A stretch of 39,413 nucleotides of DNA, from positions 1 through 39,413 of the forward strand of contig JAJIYL010000019.1 in NCBI GenBank assembly GCA_020881195.1, given 5' to 3'. This DNA comes from Rickettsia endosymbiont of Pseudomimeciton antennatum (GTDB lineage Bacteria > Pseudomonadota > Alphaproteobacteria > Rickettsiales > Rickettsiaceae). Positions 8,241 to 16,725 of this stretch are shown here, piece by piece. The notes under the pieces are model-generated. The model did no database searches. It was given only the letters and a program-made list of their open reading frames with translations, and was not told the DNA's origin. The stretch's first letter is position 1; every line of letters begins with the position of its first letter. Made by a program: the position numbers and the translations under genes.

Positions 8241-8597
8241 ATGGATAAGGAAATCAAAAAATATATATCAGCAGGAAAAACTAATCTTGTAGTAATTTAT
8301 ATATTATTTTTGTGTGGAATAGTTGCTCCGTTATTACCTATTATTGGAGCAATTTTTGCTTATATTAATAAGGATGTTAAAAACAAATATTTAGCCAGTC
8401 ATTATATTTTTATATGGCGTACTTTCTGGATAGGATTCGTTGGTATGATGATATCTATAATAACCACTATAATACTAATTGGTCCTGTATTGTATATATG
8501 TTTGTTGGTGTGGTTTATATTAAGGATTGCTATAGGTTTCAAATATTTATTAAATGGTGTAGAGTATCCGAACTATATGACTTATTGGATAAAATAA
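8241..8597 (+). CDS. Small DUF4870-like membrane protein
   Basis: About 118 residues with three or more hydrophobic segments (VVIYILFLCGIVAPLLPIIGAIFAYI, FWIGFVGMMISIITTIILIGPVLYICLLVWFILRIAIG region). The layout of a short N-terminus, early Pro-rich hydrophobic hairpin, SHY/FIWR turn and R-x2-G-F-x-Y-L ending resembles DUF4870/Tic20-type proteins of unknown function. GAAGAG at 8229-8234 abuts an ATG at 8235 but is six bases before the ATG at 8241, so MDKEIKK is the likelier start. It is tightly spaced between acnA and queF, suggesting cotranscription. Confidence 0.65.
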   Translation: MDKEIKKYISAGKTNLVVIYILFLCGIVAPLLPIIGAIFAYINKDVKNKYLASHYIFIWRTFWIGFVGMMISIITTIILIGPVLYICLLVWFILRIAIGFKYLLNGVEYPNYMTYWIK

Positions 8598-8598
8598 A

Positions 8599-9429
8599 AT
8601 GGATTTGGAAACTATACTCGGCAAGAAAATTGCATATATAGATTTCTACGACAATAGTTTATTACAGCCAATTAGTCGTAAATTTGCTAGAGAACAATTA
8701 CAGATAGTAGATGCTTTGCCTTTTTATGGCTTTGATATTTGGAATTGTTATGAGGTTTCTTGGCTAAGCCAAACTGGTAAACCTGAGGTACGGATATTGG
8801 AATTTATGGTGAGTAGTGATTCACCTAATATTGTAGAATCAAAGTCACTAAAGTGTTATTTAAATTCTTTTAATAACACTAAGTTTGAAAGTTCAGAGCA
8901 AGTAAAAGAATTAATTGCCAAGGACTTAAGTCTAATATTTGAATCAACTGTAATAATTTCCCTAAAAGATTTAGAGTCGTATGATGGTACTAGGCTGCAG
9001 TCTTTTTCGGGTATAAATCTTGATAGGTTAGAGGTGACGATTACTAGTTTTGAAATTAGCCAGAACTTGCCAAAATTGTTGAAAGGTAATACGAGGATCG
9101 TGGATGAGGTGGTATATTCTAATTTGCTAAAATCAAATTGTTTAGTTACTAACCAGCCAGATTGGGCATCAGTACAGATTAGTTATCGAGGCAAAAAAAT
9201 TGACCATAGTTCTCTATTAAAATATTTGGTGTCATTTCGTAATCATAATGAGTTTCATGAACAATGCGTTGAGCGTATTTTTTGTGATATTAGTAAGTTT
9301 TGTACTCCCGATGAATTAACTGTTTATGCCAGATATACAAGACGTGGCGGCATAGATATTAACCCTATACGTTTTAGTGGCAAGCTAGATGTTACAAAAA
9401 TTAGCAATTTAAGACATATTCGTCAATAA
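8599..9429 (+). CDS. queF: NADPH-dependent 7-cyano-7-deazaguanine reductase QueF
   Basis: Reduces preQ0 to preQ1 in queuosine tRNA modification, in the cytosol. At 276 residues it is the long two-domain form (E. coli type, 282). The QueF substrate motif ESKSLK is at 80-85. The nucleophilic cysteine is C181 in SNCLVTNQPDW, with the proton-shuttling aspartate D188 nearby, and the conserved FRNHNEFHE lies at 213-221. The start is one base after the stop of the preceding small membrane protein gene, implying translational coupling. No other queuosine gene lies in the window, so the source of preQ0 is not shown here. Confidence 0.95.
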   Translation: MDLETILGKKIAYIDFYDNSLLQPISRKFAREQLQIVDALPFYGFDIWNCYEVSWLSQTGKPEVRILEFMVSSDSPNIVESKSLKCYLNSFNNTKFESSEQVKELIAKDLSLIFESTVIISLKDLESYDGTRLQSFSGINLDRLEVTITSFEISQNLPKLLKGNTRIVDEVVYSNLLKSNCLVTNQPDWASVQISYRGKKIDHSSLLKYLVSFRNHNEFHEQCVERIFCDISKFCTPDELTVYARYTRRGGIDINPIRFSGKLDVTKISNLRHIRQ

Positions 9430-9524
9430 TTACTTAGTGCTAGCATTAATTTATTGTATATATATTTATAATAAGGTATTTTTAGTGGAAAAAATATGAG
9501 CAGAAGTAAGCTATAGATTAATGG

Positions 9525-9544
9525 TACGTGGTCTCACAATGACG
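9525..9544. repeat. REP-like fragment
   Basis: TACGTGGTCTCACAATGACG matches the end of one half-unit; the partner half is missing. Confidence 0.5.
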
Positions 9545-9607
9545 TATAGAATATAGATTTAATTATCTCCTGTATTGAAGTGAGTCCAGGAGATTTGAGA
9601 GTATTAG

Positions 9608-10267
9608 ATGTTTGAGCAATTACTTGATTTCTCTTCTGTATATTTTATTATGCAGGGGATGGTGGTAACACTGAAATATAGTATAGTTTCGGTGTTATTA
9701 GGATTGATTATCGGTACTTTACTAGCAATTTGTAAGGTAAGCAAAAGTCATGCCTTAAGACTTTTTGCTAATTTCTATACATCTGTTTTTCGTGGTACGC
9801 CGTTACTCATCCAGCTTAGCATAATTTATTTTGGTTTACCTAGCTTAATCGGTGTTAAGCTTGGGGTCTTTGCTGCAGGTACCATAGCTTTCTCATTAAA
9901 TTCAGGGGCATATGTTTCGGAAATAATTAGAGCTGGAATTAATGCTGTTGATAAGGGGCAGATTGAAGCAGCTAAGGCGTTAGGCATACCTGAGAGATTA
10001 ATGTTCAAAGATATCATCTTACCGCAAGCTATAAGAAATATTTTACCTTCACTAATCAATGAGCTTATTAACCTAATTAAAGAGTCAGCGATTATATCAA
10101 TGATCGGTGAGATGGATCTAATGCAGAGAGCTCGGGTGGTATCACAGGAACATTATACTTATTTTACGCCTCTGCTAATAGCAGGACTTTGTTATTATGT
10201 TATGGTAATAATTATCAGTAACTTAGCCAAAATTCTTGAAAAAAAACTAGAAGGTTGCCTGCGATAA
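9608..10267 (+). CDS. glnP: Polar amino acid ABC transporter permease (GlnP type)
   Basis: Inner-membrane permease of the HisMQ/GlnP family, importing an amino acid, probably glutamine or another polar one, with a separate ATPase and binding protein that are not adjacent here. The 219 residues match the family. The N-terminal membrane segment MVVTLKYSIVSVLLGLIIG is followed by FYTSVFRGTPLLIQL, and the EAA cytoplasmic loop that docks the ATPase reads EAAKALGIPERLMFKDIILP. A purine-rich GGAGATTTGAGAG precedes the ATG. The last residues (GCLR) and stop lie in a 159-bp palindrome that starts at 10252, so the native C-terminus has probably been replaced. Confidence 0.88.
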   Translation: MFEQLLDFSSVYFIMQGMVVTLKYSIVSVLLGLIIGTLLAICKVSKSHALRLFANFYTSVFRGTPLLIQLSIIYFGLPSLIGVKLGVFAAGTIAFSLNSGAYVSEIIRAGINAVDKGQIEAAKALGIPERLMFKDIILPQAIRNILPSLINELINLIKESAIISMIGEMDLMQRARVVSQEHYTYFTPLLIAGLCYYVMVIIISNLAKILEKKLEGCLR

Positions 10268-10410
10268 CTAATTAATTATATTTTGAGTTATTTTTCGGCG
10301 AGAATAAATATGATTTTTGAAGGAATAGTGTATCTATTTCAAGAAAATCATGTTTATTCACAGCCAAAAAGAGCCAAATATAGAATTACTTTAGTTATTG
10401 CAGGCAACCT
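10252..10410. repeat. 159-bp imperfect palindromic element over the permease 3' end
   Basis: Outer arms AGGTTGCCTGC.ATAACTAA and TTAGTTAT.GCAGGCAACCT match with one change, and inner blocks (GAATAAATATGATTTT against AAAATCATGTTTATTC) keep pairing to the centre. It fills most of the gap between the permease and RND genes and contains the permease stop. I see only this copy in the window. Confidence 0.75.
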
Positions 10411-10443
10411 CCTAACAATTGGAGTTGAGTAGGATTTGTTTAT

Positions 10444-13400
10444 ATGTACTTAAGTGAAATATGCATCAAGCGTCCAGTATTTGCAACAGTTCTGAGTCTA
10501 GTAATTGTTATTTTAGGAGCTGTATTTTTTACTAAACTACAAATTAGGGATACACCCGATATTTCGTCTCCTGTAATAACAGTATATGCAGATTATCCTG
10601 GGGCAGATGCTCTTTATATGGAAAAAGAAATCACCACTCGTATTGAAAAGGTCCTAAAAACTATAAAAAATCTTGATTCTATCACTTCCCAAAGTGCGAC
10701 AGGTAGTAGCTATATCGTTTTAACATTTTTATCATCGGCTAATATCGAAGCATCCTTAAATGAGGTTCGGTCTAAAATTGCTGAGATAAGCTATATATTT
10801 CCCAAAGATATGCAAGCCCCTTATATTGGTAAGCAAGATGCTAATAATTTTCCTAGTTTGTTCTTAAGCATTAGTAGTGACGTATATAATAATTTGCAAT
10901 TAACTCAGATTGCTCAAGAGAATATAGTCAGCCTTTTAGAAAAACTTGAAACAGTAGGTCGAGTAGAAGTACATGGTGGTAAATATTATTCTATGCGGAT
11001 AGAGCCAGATCCGGTAAAATTATATCAGCATAAAATGTCGGTGTTGGAAATTGAAAATGCTATAAAAAAACAAAATATCTATTATCCGGCAGGAACTATT
11101 AAAACTGCCACCCGTGATTTTACTGTAAGATTAGATGGTTCTTTAAGTAAACCGGAACAGTTTGAACAAATTATACTAAAAGTAAAAGATGCTAGTATAT
11201 TAAGATTACAAGATATTGCTAAAGTATATTTAGCTCCTCCAGAAAATAATACAATTGTTAGATATAACGACAAAAGTGCATTAATACTTGGTCTTATGAA
11301 ACAATCAAAGGCAAACCTGCTTGATTTATCTAAAGAGGTTAGATATTCACTAGATAAAATTAAAAAGAATTTACCTAAGGGGGTAACAATTGATATAGCC
11401 TATGATACGTCAATTCCAGTTAATGCCTCAATCAAATCAGTATTCTTCACTATCTTTGAAGCGTTAATTTTAGTTATAATAGTAGTATATTTATTCCTGG
11501 CATCAGTAAGAATCACTCTGATACCACTTATAACTATTCCGGTATCGCTGATTGGTACATTTATGTTCATGTATTCTTTAGGATTTTCTATTAACATATT
11601 TACCCTTTTAGCAATGATATTGGCTATTGGTTTGGTGGTAGATGATGCAATAGTAATACTGGAAAATATTTTTAGATACAATGAGATGGGGCATTCTGCT
11701 ATGGAATCTGCCATCCTGGCATCTAAGGAAATTGGTTTTGCTATTATAGCAATGACTATAACACTTGCCTCAGTATTCTTACCAATAGGTTTTATTGACG
11801 GATTTATGGGTAAGTTATTCATTGAATTTGCTTGGACCTTAGCATTCTGTGTGTTAGTTTCTGGTTTTGTTGCTTTAACTTTGACGCCAATGATGGCAAG
11901 TCGCATGATTGGCAAAAATGACCAACCTCCCTTAGGGTTTTTAGTTAAATTTGATCAATTTATTAAATTAGTCCAAAGCAAGTATTTGTCTTATTTAAAT
12001 CTTGCTTTTGATCATAAAAAGCAATTCTCACTTATTATTGCCCTATCTTTAGTGGTGCTAGTCGTTAGTTTTATCTTTGTCCCAAAGGTGTTTATTCCTC
12101 AGGAGGATGATGGCATTGTGGATATTTCCTTCTTTGGTCCTCAAGGTTCTAATAGTGAACAATCAGAAAAATCAATAATAGAAGTTGAAAAAATACTTAG
12201 TTCTTACAAAGATATAGCAGGTTATTTGATGGTAATTAGAAAAGGGGGGCATGGTCATGGTTTTATATCTCTTAAAGATTGGAAGGTAAGGTCAATGTCA
12301 CAAAAAACTATAAAAAATTTACTTAATCAGCAATTTCAACAAATAGCTGGAATATCAATTTTTGCAATGGACCACCATTCACCAATTAGCGGCAATGCTA
12401 GAAGTCCTATGGAATTTACTTTGCAATCCTCGCTTGAATATGAGCAACTAGCTCAAATATCAGAGAAATTTGTTAAGAGCATGAGGAAAAACCCAATTTT
12501 TATGAATATTTATAGTGATTTAGATTCCTCTATGCCGACCATTGACGTAATTGTTAACCGAGATAAAGCTTACCTTTATGATGTAAGTTTAGAAAATATA
12601 GGGCTAACATTGCAATATTTGCTAGCAGGGAAACAAATTGGTGATTTCAGAATGGGCAATGAACTGTATGATATAACTATCCAGTATAATTTAAAACATC
12701 GTAGTAATATCGCTCACTTTAGTAAGATACTGATACCCACCAATAAACCAACTAATAATTTGTTGCCATTAAATGTCGTGGCTAATATAGTTGAGAAAGT
12801 ATCTATTAAATATTATAATCACTATAATAATGCTAGATCAGTAACCATCTCGGCAGATTTAGCCCCAAACCAAAAAATTACCGATGCAATAAAACAGGTG
12901 AACAACATAGCTAATGAATTATTGGATAATAATACCACTACCCTAGAATATATTGGTGAGATTAAGCAAAAGGCTGAATCAGAAGGTACTATGATTATTA
13001 CGTTCTTATTTGCTTTGTTGTTTATTTACTTAGTGCTTTCAGCACAATTTGAAAGTTTTACTGACCCGATATTAATACTTATTGCTGTGCCATTCTCATT
13101 TACTGGTGGCGTATTAACACTATGGATATTTGGTAATACGATTAATCTATATAGTAGTATTGGCTTGCTCACTTTAATTGGTTTGATAACAAAAAATTCT
13201 ATTATGATCGTAGAATTTACTAATAACTTAAGAAGCCAAGGATTAAATATTCGAGAAGCTGTAACTAAAGCCTCTGACTTAAGGCTTAGACCAATTCTAA
13301 TGACCACTCTAGCAACCATTTTTGGGGCAGTATCATTAGTCATTGCCTCAGGAGCAGGAGCTGAAGCTCGAAAGTCTATTGGTTTGGTAATAGTTGGGGG

Positions 13401-13479
13401 TATGACTATTGGAACTCTGTTTACTATATTTGTTATTCCAGTTTTATATCAAAGTTTTAAAAGGGAATCATTAACTTAA
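10444..13479 (+). CDS. RND-family multidrug efflux transporter (AcrB/MexB-like)
   Basis: Inner-membrane proton-driven efflux pump subunit that normally works with a periplasmic adaptor and an outer-membrane channel. At 1011 residues it is near family length (about 1040). It begins with the typical YLSEICIKRPVFATVLSL first helix. The TM4 proton-relay aspartates are visible in IGLVVDDAIVILENI near residue 400, and the TM10 lysine in GLITKNSIMIVEF near 920. Two large periplasmic porter regions lie between TM1-2 and TM7-8. No adaptor or outer-membrane partner is adjacent, and the gene is flanked by repeats, so its partners must lie elsewhere. The substrate cannot be read from sequence. Confidence 0.92.
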   Translation: MYLSEICIKRPVFATVLSLVIVILGAVFFTKLQIRDTPDISSPVITVYADYPGADALYMEKEITTRIEKVLKTIKNLDSITSQSATGSSYIVLTFLSSANIEASLNEVRSKIAEISYIFPKDMQAPYIGKQDANNFPSLFLSISSDVYNNLQLTQIAQENIVSLLEKLETVGRVEVHGGKYYSMRIEPDPVKLYQHKMSVLEIENAIKKQNIYYPAGTIKTATRDFTVRLDGSLSKPEQFEQIILKVKDASILRLQDIAKVYLAPPENNTIVRYNDKSALILGLMKQSKANLLDLSKEVRYSLDKIKKNLPKGVTIDIAYDTSIPVNASIKSVFFTIFEALILVIIVVYLFLASVRITLIPLITIPVSLIGTFMFMYSLGFSINIFTLLAMILAIGLVVDDAIVILENIFRYNEMGHSAMESAILASKEIGFAIIAMTITLASVFLPIGFIDGFMGKLFIEFAWTLAFCVLVSGFVALTLTPMMASRMIGKNDQPPLGFLVKFDQFIKLVQSKYLSYLNLAFDHKKQFSLIIALSLVVLVVSFIFVPKVFIPQEDDGIVDISFFGPQGSNSEQSEKSIIEVEKILSSYKDIAGYLMVIRKGGHGHGFISLKDWKVRSMSQKTIKNLLNQQFQQIAGISIFAMDHHSPISGNARSPMEFTLQSSLEYEQLAQISEKFVKSMRKNPIFMNIYSDLDSSMPTIDVIVNRDKAYLYDVSLENIGLTLQYLLAGKQIGDFRMGNELYDITIQYNLKHRSNIAHFSKILIPTNKPTNNLLPLNVVANIVEKVSIKYYNHYNNARSVTISADLAPNQKITDAIKQVNNIANELLDNNTTTLEYIGEIKQKAESEGTMIITFLFALLFIYLVLSAQFESFTDPILILIAVPFSFTGGVLTLWIFGNTINLYSSIGLLTLIGLITKNSIMIVEFTNNLRSQGLNIREAVTKASDLRLRPILMTTLATIFGAVSLVIASGAGAEARKSIGLVIVGGMTIGTLFTIFVIPVLYQSFKRESLT

Positions 13480-13500
13480 TGTCAAAGTTAAAGTACAAGA

Positions 13501-13597
13501 CGTCATTGCGAGGAGGCGTGAAGCCCGAACGAAGCAATCCATTCCTGGTCATTTTATGGATTGCCGCGTCGCCGTAAAGCGATCCCTTGCAACGACG
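13501..13597. repeat. REP-like inverted pair
   Basis: CGTCATTGCGAGGAGGCGTG to GAAGCAATCCA, short spacer, then ATGGATTGCC to TTGCAACGACG. It is preceded by AAAGTTAAAGTACAAGA, which also flanks the copies ending at 15664 and 18720. Confidence 0.85.
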
Positions 13598-13608
13598 TTA
13601 GTTTGTAT

Positions 13609-13636
13609 GGATAAATACTAATCGGGTTAGCTATAG
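13609..13636. repeat. Short dispersed repeat ending CGGGTTAGCTATAG
   Basis: GGATAAATACTAAT followed by CGGGTTAGCTATAG; nearly the same 28 bp occurs inverted at 28620-28647, and partial copies lie near 4446, 5542, 26505 and 31740. Confidence 0.6.
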
Positions 13637-13758
13637 TGAGGTAATGCTAGAACTATAATCTATTTTTTTATTTGTTATTATGAATTTTTATTTGAGATAA
13701 TATTAATCTTATGGTAACTTAATATTATGAAACTTTAAATTAAGTTATGGAGGTTATG

Positions 13759-15537
13759 ATGAGTACAAATCAAACTGGACAAAATAAAGTTCTTTGTCTT
13801 ACAGGTGGTGGAATGAAAGGAATGGCTGAGTTAGTTGTATTACAGAAAATAGAAGAAATAACCGGGCAACCCATATCTAAATTATTTAATATTATTTCTG
13901 GCACTAGCGTTGGTGGGTTAATTGCAGCATTGTTAACAATTCCTAAGGAAGAAGGATCAACAGAACCTCGTTATTCAGCCAAAGAAGCTTTAGAATTATT
14001 TGAAAACGCTGCTCCTGAAATCTTTCCTAAAAGTTGGTTTAATTGGGGAATAATAAAACACAAATATAGCCAAGAACCTTTGAAAAAAATGTTAGAAGAA
14101 CATTTAGGGGATAACAGGTTGGATGATAGTCTATGCCGTCTTATTATACCAGTTGCTGATTTGAATGGGGGAAAAAATAGTATAAAAATCTTTGATAGTG
14201 AGGATAAGCATAGTGTACATATTAGAACAAAGGATGTACTTCTTGCAACTACTGCAGCACCAACCTATTTTAAAGCAGTTGTTAATAAGGAAGCTGTAAG
14301 CGACTATGATTATGCTGCCGGCAAGCCTTATGCTTTCGCGGATGGTGGTCTTGGGGCTAATCGCCCAGCTGCTATAGTACTACAAGTGCTTAAAGAAGGT
14401 CATACCTATCATGAACAAGCAGACATTATGGAACGTACCACGGTTTGTTCTATCAATTTTGGTGTAGATGCTCAAACAAAAGCCCAAATACCATCAGCTA
14501 ATTTTGATGGGATATTAGGATGGTTGCTTAACGGCTTAGTTGACATGATTATGAAAAATGATGAAGAAGGTGATGCAACTGAGGTTAGGTTAGATCTAAC
14601 GGGTGAAGGGCAAAATACAGAAATAGTGTTGCCTATTACCAAAGAATGTAAAAATTTAGATGATTCTAGTAAAAGTAATATAGCAAAATTAAAGATAATC
14701 GCTGAACAATATCTAGCAAATAATTCCAAGTTGGTACAGGATTTATGTTATAGGTTAATGGCTGATTACCAGGATAATCTTGAGGAATCTAAAGTCTTAA
14801 ACACCAACTCAAATGCAATGGTAGGTGATGAGAATAATGATGAAGGATATGAAAGTAATAACAACTTAAACTTTGATATAGAAGAGGCTATTGTAGAACC
14901 TAAAGTTTCAGCAATGGTAAGTGCTAAGTTGGAACCTGGTAGTACTCTATCAGAGGTTAATAAAGAGATAGATACTACTGTAGCAAAACCTACAACAGTA
15001 GAAAAGTTACAGGAAGCCGTTGTAATGGTAGGTGATGAGGTTAATGATGAAGGATATGAAAGTGATGATAACTGTTCCGATATAGTGGAAACTACAGTGG
15101 AACGTACAGTTTCAGCAATGGTAAGTGCTAAGTTAGAACCTGCTAGTATTTTAGTAGCAACTAACGGGGATACAGAGTCTACAATTAACGCAGCAACGCT
15201 ACAAAAAGCTATTCAGTGGATTAAACATAACCATGAAAATACATCAGAATATTTACAATATTTAGAGTATTTAGAGCATGTTAAGTATCCTGCTGTAAAG
15301 TTAGAGCTTACTGAAATTGAATCATTACCTGAAGAAGTACAAGAGGCTGTTCAGTGGATCGTAAGTTTAAATGCGGAGAGTCGTTCAGGAGTATTACAAG
15401 ATATTAAGTCGTTAATTTCTGACTCTTATGATGGTATCTATACTACCTACCATACTACCTCTTGTGGTCAGGAAATGATGGAACTTGAAGGATTAGAGCC
15501 TTCGTACGAACAGGTCTTAGTTGATTGTGCCTCCTAG
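13759..15537 (+). CDS. pat1: Patatin-like phospholipase (Pat1-like) with duplicated C-terminal tail
   Basis: Predicted phospholipase A2/lipid acyl hydrolase. In Rickettsia, Pat1 proteins are secreted and act on host membranes during entry and phagosome escape; that role is family knowledge. Numbered from the chosen start, the oxyanion loop GGGMKG is at 16-21, the nucleophile serine S50 in GTSVG, and the catalytic aspartate D195 in DGG. GGAGG at 13749-13753 is five bases from the ATG at 13759, favouring it over the ATG at 13747. No signal peptide is visible. After the catalytic domain (about 1-330) the tail holds a 68-69-residue tandem duplication (VGD..NDEGYES, VSAMVSAKLEP) and a helical segment with two AxQWI motifs. 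The acidic, repeated tail may serve secretion or partner binding. The stop codon adjoins a REP-like repeat. Confidence 0.9.
   Translation: MSTNQTGQNKVLCLTGGGMKGMAELVVLQKIEEITGQPISKLFNIISGTSVGGLIAALLTIPKEEGSTEPRYSAKEALELFENAAPEIFPKSWFNWGIIKHKYSQEPLKKMLEEHLGDNRLDDSLCRLIIPVADLNGGKNSIKIFDSEDKHSVHIRTKDVLLATTAAPTYFKAVVNKEAVSDYDYAAGKPYAFADGGLGANRPAAIVLQVLKEGHTYHEQADIMERTTVCSINFGVDAQTKAQIPSANFDGILGWLLNGLVDMIMKNDEEGDATEVRLDLTGEGQNTEIVLPITKECKNLDDSSKSNIAKLKIIAEQYLANNSKLVQDLCYRLMADYQDNLEESKVLNTNSNAMVGDENNDEGYESNNNLNFDIEEAIVEPKVSAMVSAKLEPGSTLSEVNKEIDTTVAKPTTVEKLQEAVVMVGDEVNDEGYESDDNCSDIVETTVERTVSAMVSAKLEPASILVATNGDTESTINAATLQKAIQWIKHNHENTSEYLQYLEYLEHVKYPAVKLELTEIESLPEEVQEAVQWIVSLNAESRSGVLQDIKSLISDSYDGIYTTYHTTSCGQEMMELEGLEPSYEQVLVDCAS
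14818..15180 (+). repeat. 207-bp tandem duplication inside the phospholipase gene
   Basis: ATGGTAGGTGATGAG recurs at 14818 and 15025, and GTTTCAGCAATGGTAAGTGC at 14905 and 15109. The spacing of 207 and 204 bp shows one duplicated unit with a 3-bp indel, so the frame is kept. Confidence 0.85.
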
Positions 15538-15700
15538 CGTCATTGCGAGGAAGTATTCTTACCCAAGTGTCATGGCTCAGAGCCGCTTTGCGGCGACGCG
15601 GCAATCCAAAAAAATGACCAAGAATGGATTGCTTCGTCGACCTTATGGTCTCCTCGCAATGACGTCTTGTACTTTAACTTTTTTTTCTGTGAACGCTCAC
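15538..15700. repeat. REP-like composite repeat between phospholipase gene and prmC
   Basis: CGTCATTGCGAGG, the module TCATGGCTCAGAGCCGC, GGCAATCCA, spacer, TGGATTGC and CTCGCAATGACG to 15664, then GTCTTGTACTTTAACTT and GTGAACGCTCAC to 15700. The right end matches 18717-18754. It begins immediately after the phospholipase stop and ends 11 bp from the prmC stop. Confidence 0.85.
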
Positions 15701-15711
15701 CTGACTATTGC

Positions 15712-16725
15712 TCAGTCAACTATCAACAATCCTCTATCTAGACCTTCTAGATCCTTATATACTTGCAGAACCGTATAGCCATGACTTACAAAGATTTCTG
15801 TAACAGATGTCGCTTGATTAAAGCCAATTTCTAAAAATAATTTACCGTTCTGTTTTAAAAATCCCTTAGCTTCTTTAGCAATTATGTAATATGACGCTAA
15901 ACCATTATTTTCAGCAAATAAGGCTAAGTGTGGTTCGTATTGTAGAGTCTCAGGAGACATATAAACACTATCATCAAAGGAAATATATGGTGGATTACTT
16001 ACGATAATATCAAATTCTTGCTTTGCTAAATTCTCAAACCAGTTACTATTAATTATTTTCAATCTATCAACAACTTTATGTTTTATGGCATTTTGACGGG
16101 CAATAGCAATAGCTTCATTACTTATGTCAGTAGCAGTTACATTGATATTGATATTAGCATTTAGCATTTCTAGTAATAAGCTTATAGCAATACAACCACT
16201 ACCAGTGCCAAGTTCTAATAGACTTCCCGCATAAGTCAATCTAGTTGGTGATTTTGTCGTCGAAACTCGCCTCCGTTCCTCACGTACGTCTATGTACGCT
16301 GCGGTACTCGGCTTCGTTTCTCCTAAAAATCCCCTAACTATTTTTGACTTATGCGGGAAGTCTAATATTGTTAGCTCTGTTTTGAATGAATAATTTTTTT
16401 TAGCATCCTGTAAAATCGCATCTACAATAGTCTCGGTATCTTGCCGAGGAATAAGCACTTTATCATTTATAATAAATTGGTAACTATAAAATTCTTTATA
16501 TCCTACAATATAGGCTATTGGCTCTAGTGATCTACGTCTATTAACCAAATTATCAAAAATAGTTTGTTGTTGTTGCGTCAATTCTTCTTCTGACCTTGCT
16601 AATAAATATTCAATAGATTTATTAGTCGCATGTTGCATCAATATGCGTGATTCTAAGTTGGCTGATTTAATGCCTACTGCTTGCAATTTGCTAGTAGCAT
16701 AAATTAAGGATTCTTTTATATTCAT
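15712..16725 (-). CDS. prmC: Peptide chain release factor N5-glutamine methyltransferase PrmC, with inserted palindrome
   Basis: Methylates the GGQ glutamine of release factors RF1/RF2 using SAM. The catalytic NPPY motif (SNPPYISFDD) and SAM loop ELGTGSGCIAIS are visible, as is the N-terminal release-factor-binding helical domain (IPRQDTE near 92-98). The 337 residues exceed the usual 280-290 because residues 121-169 are encoded by a 144-bp palindrome inserted just before the SAM loop; removing it restores the standard joint LTI-LELGTGSG. The start overlaps the rluD stop by ATGA, so the two genes are probably cotranscribed. The insertion keeps the frame, but its effect on folding is unknown. 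Confidence 0.93.
   Translation of the reverse strand: MNIKESLIYATSKLQAVGIKSANLESRILMQHATNKSIEYLLARSEEELTQQQQTIFDNLVNRRRSLEPIAYIVGYKEFYSYQFIINDKVLIPRQDTETIVDAILQDAKKNYSFKTELTILDFPHKSKIVRGFLGETKPSTAAYIDVREERRRVSTTKSPTRLTYAGSLLELGTGSGCIAISLLLEMLNANININVTATDISNEAIAIARQNAIKHKVVDRLKIINSNWFENLAKQEFDIIVSNPPYISFDDSVYMSPETLQYEPHLALFAENNGLASYYIIAKEAKGFLKQNGKLFLEIGFNQATSVTEIFVSHGYTVLQVYKDLEGLDRGLLIVD
16220..16363. repeat. Rickettsia palindromic element type 2, in frame in prmC
   Basis: Arms AGACTTCCCGCATAAGTCAA and TTGACTTATGCGGGAAGTCT are exact inverted copies bounding 144 bp (48 codons). The core CACGTAC..TGTACGCTGCGGT resembles that of the 144-bp element at 28960-29103. Half an arm with few changes lies at 28596-28615 upstream of ctaA. 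Confidence 0.88.

Noticed and set aside
15521..15778. 85-codon plus-strand frame across the phospholipase end
   Set aside because: Runs through a REP-like repeat into antisense prmC; no independent support.
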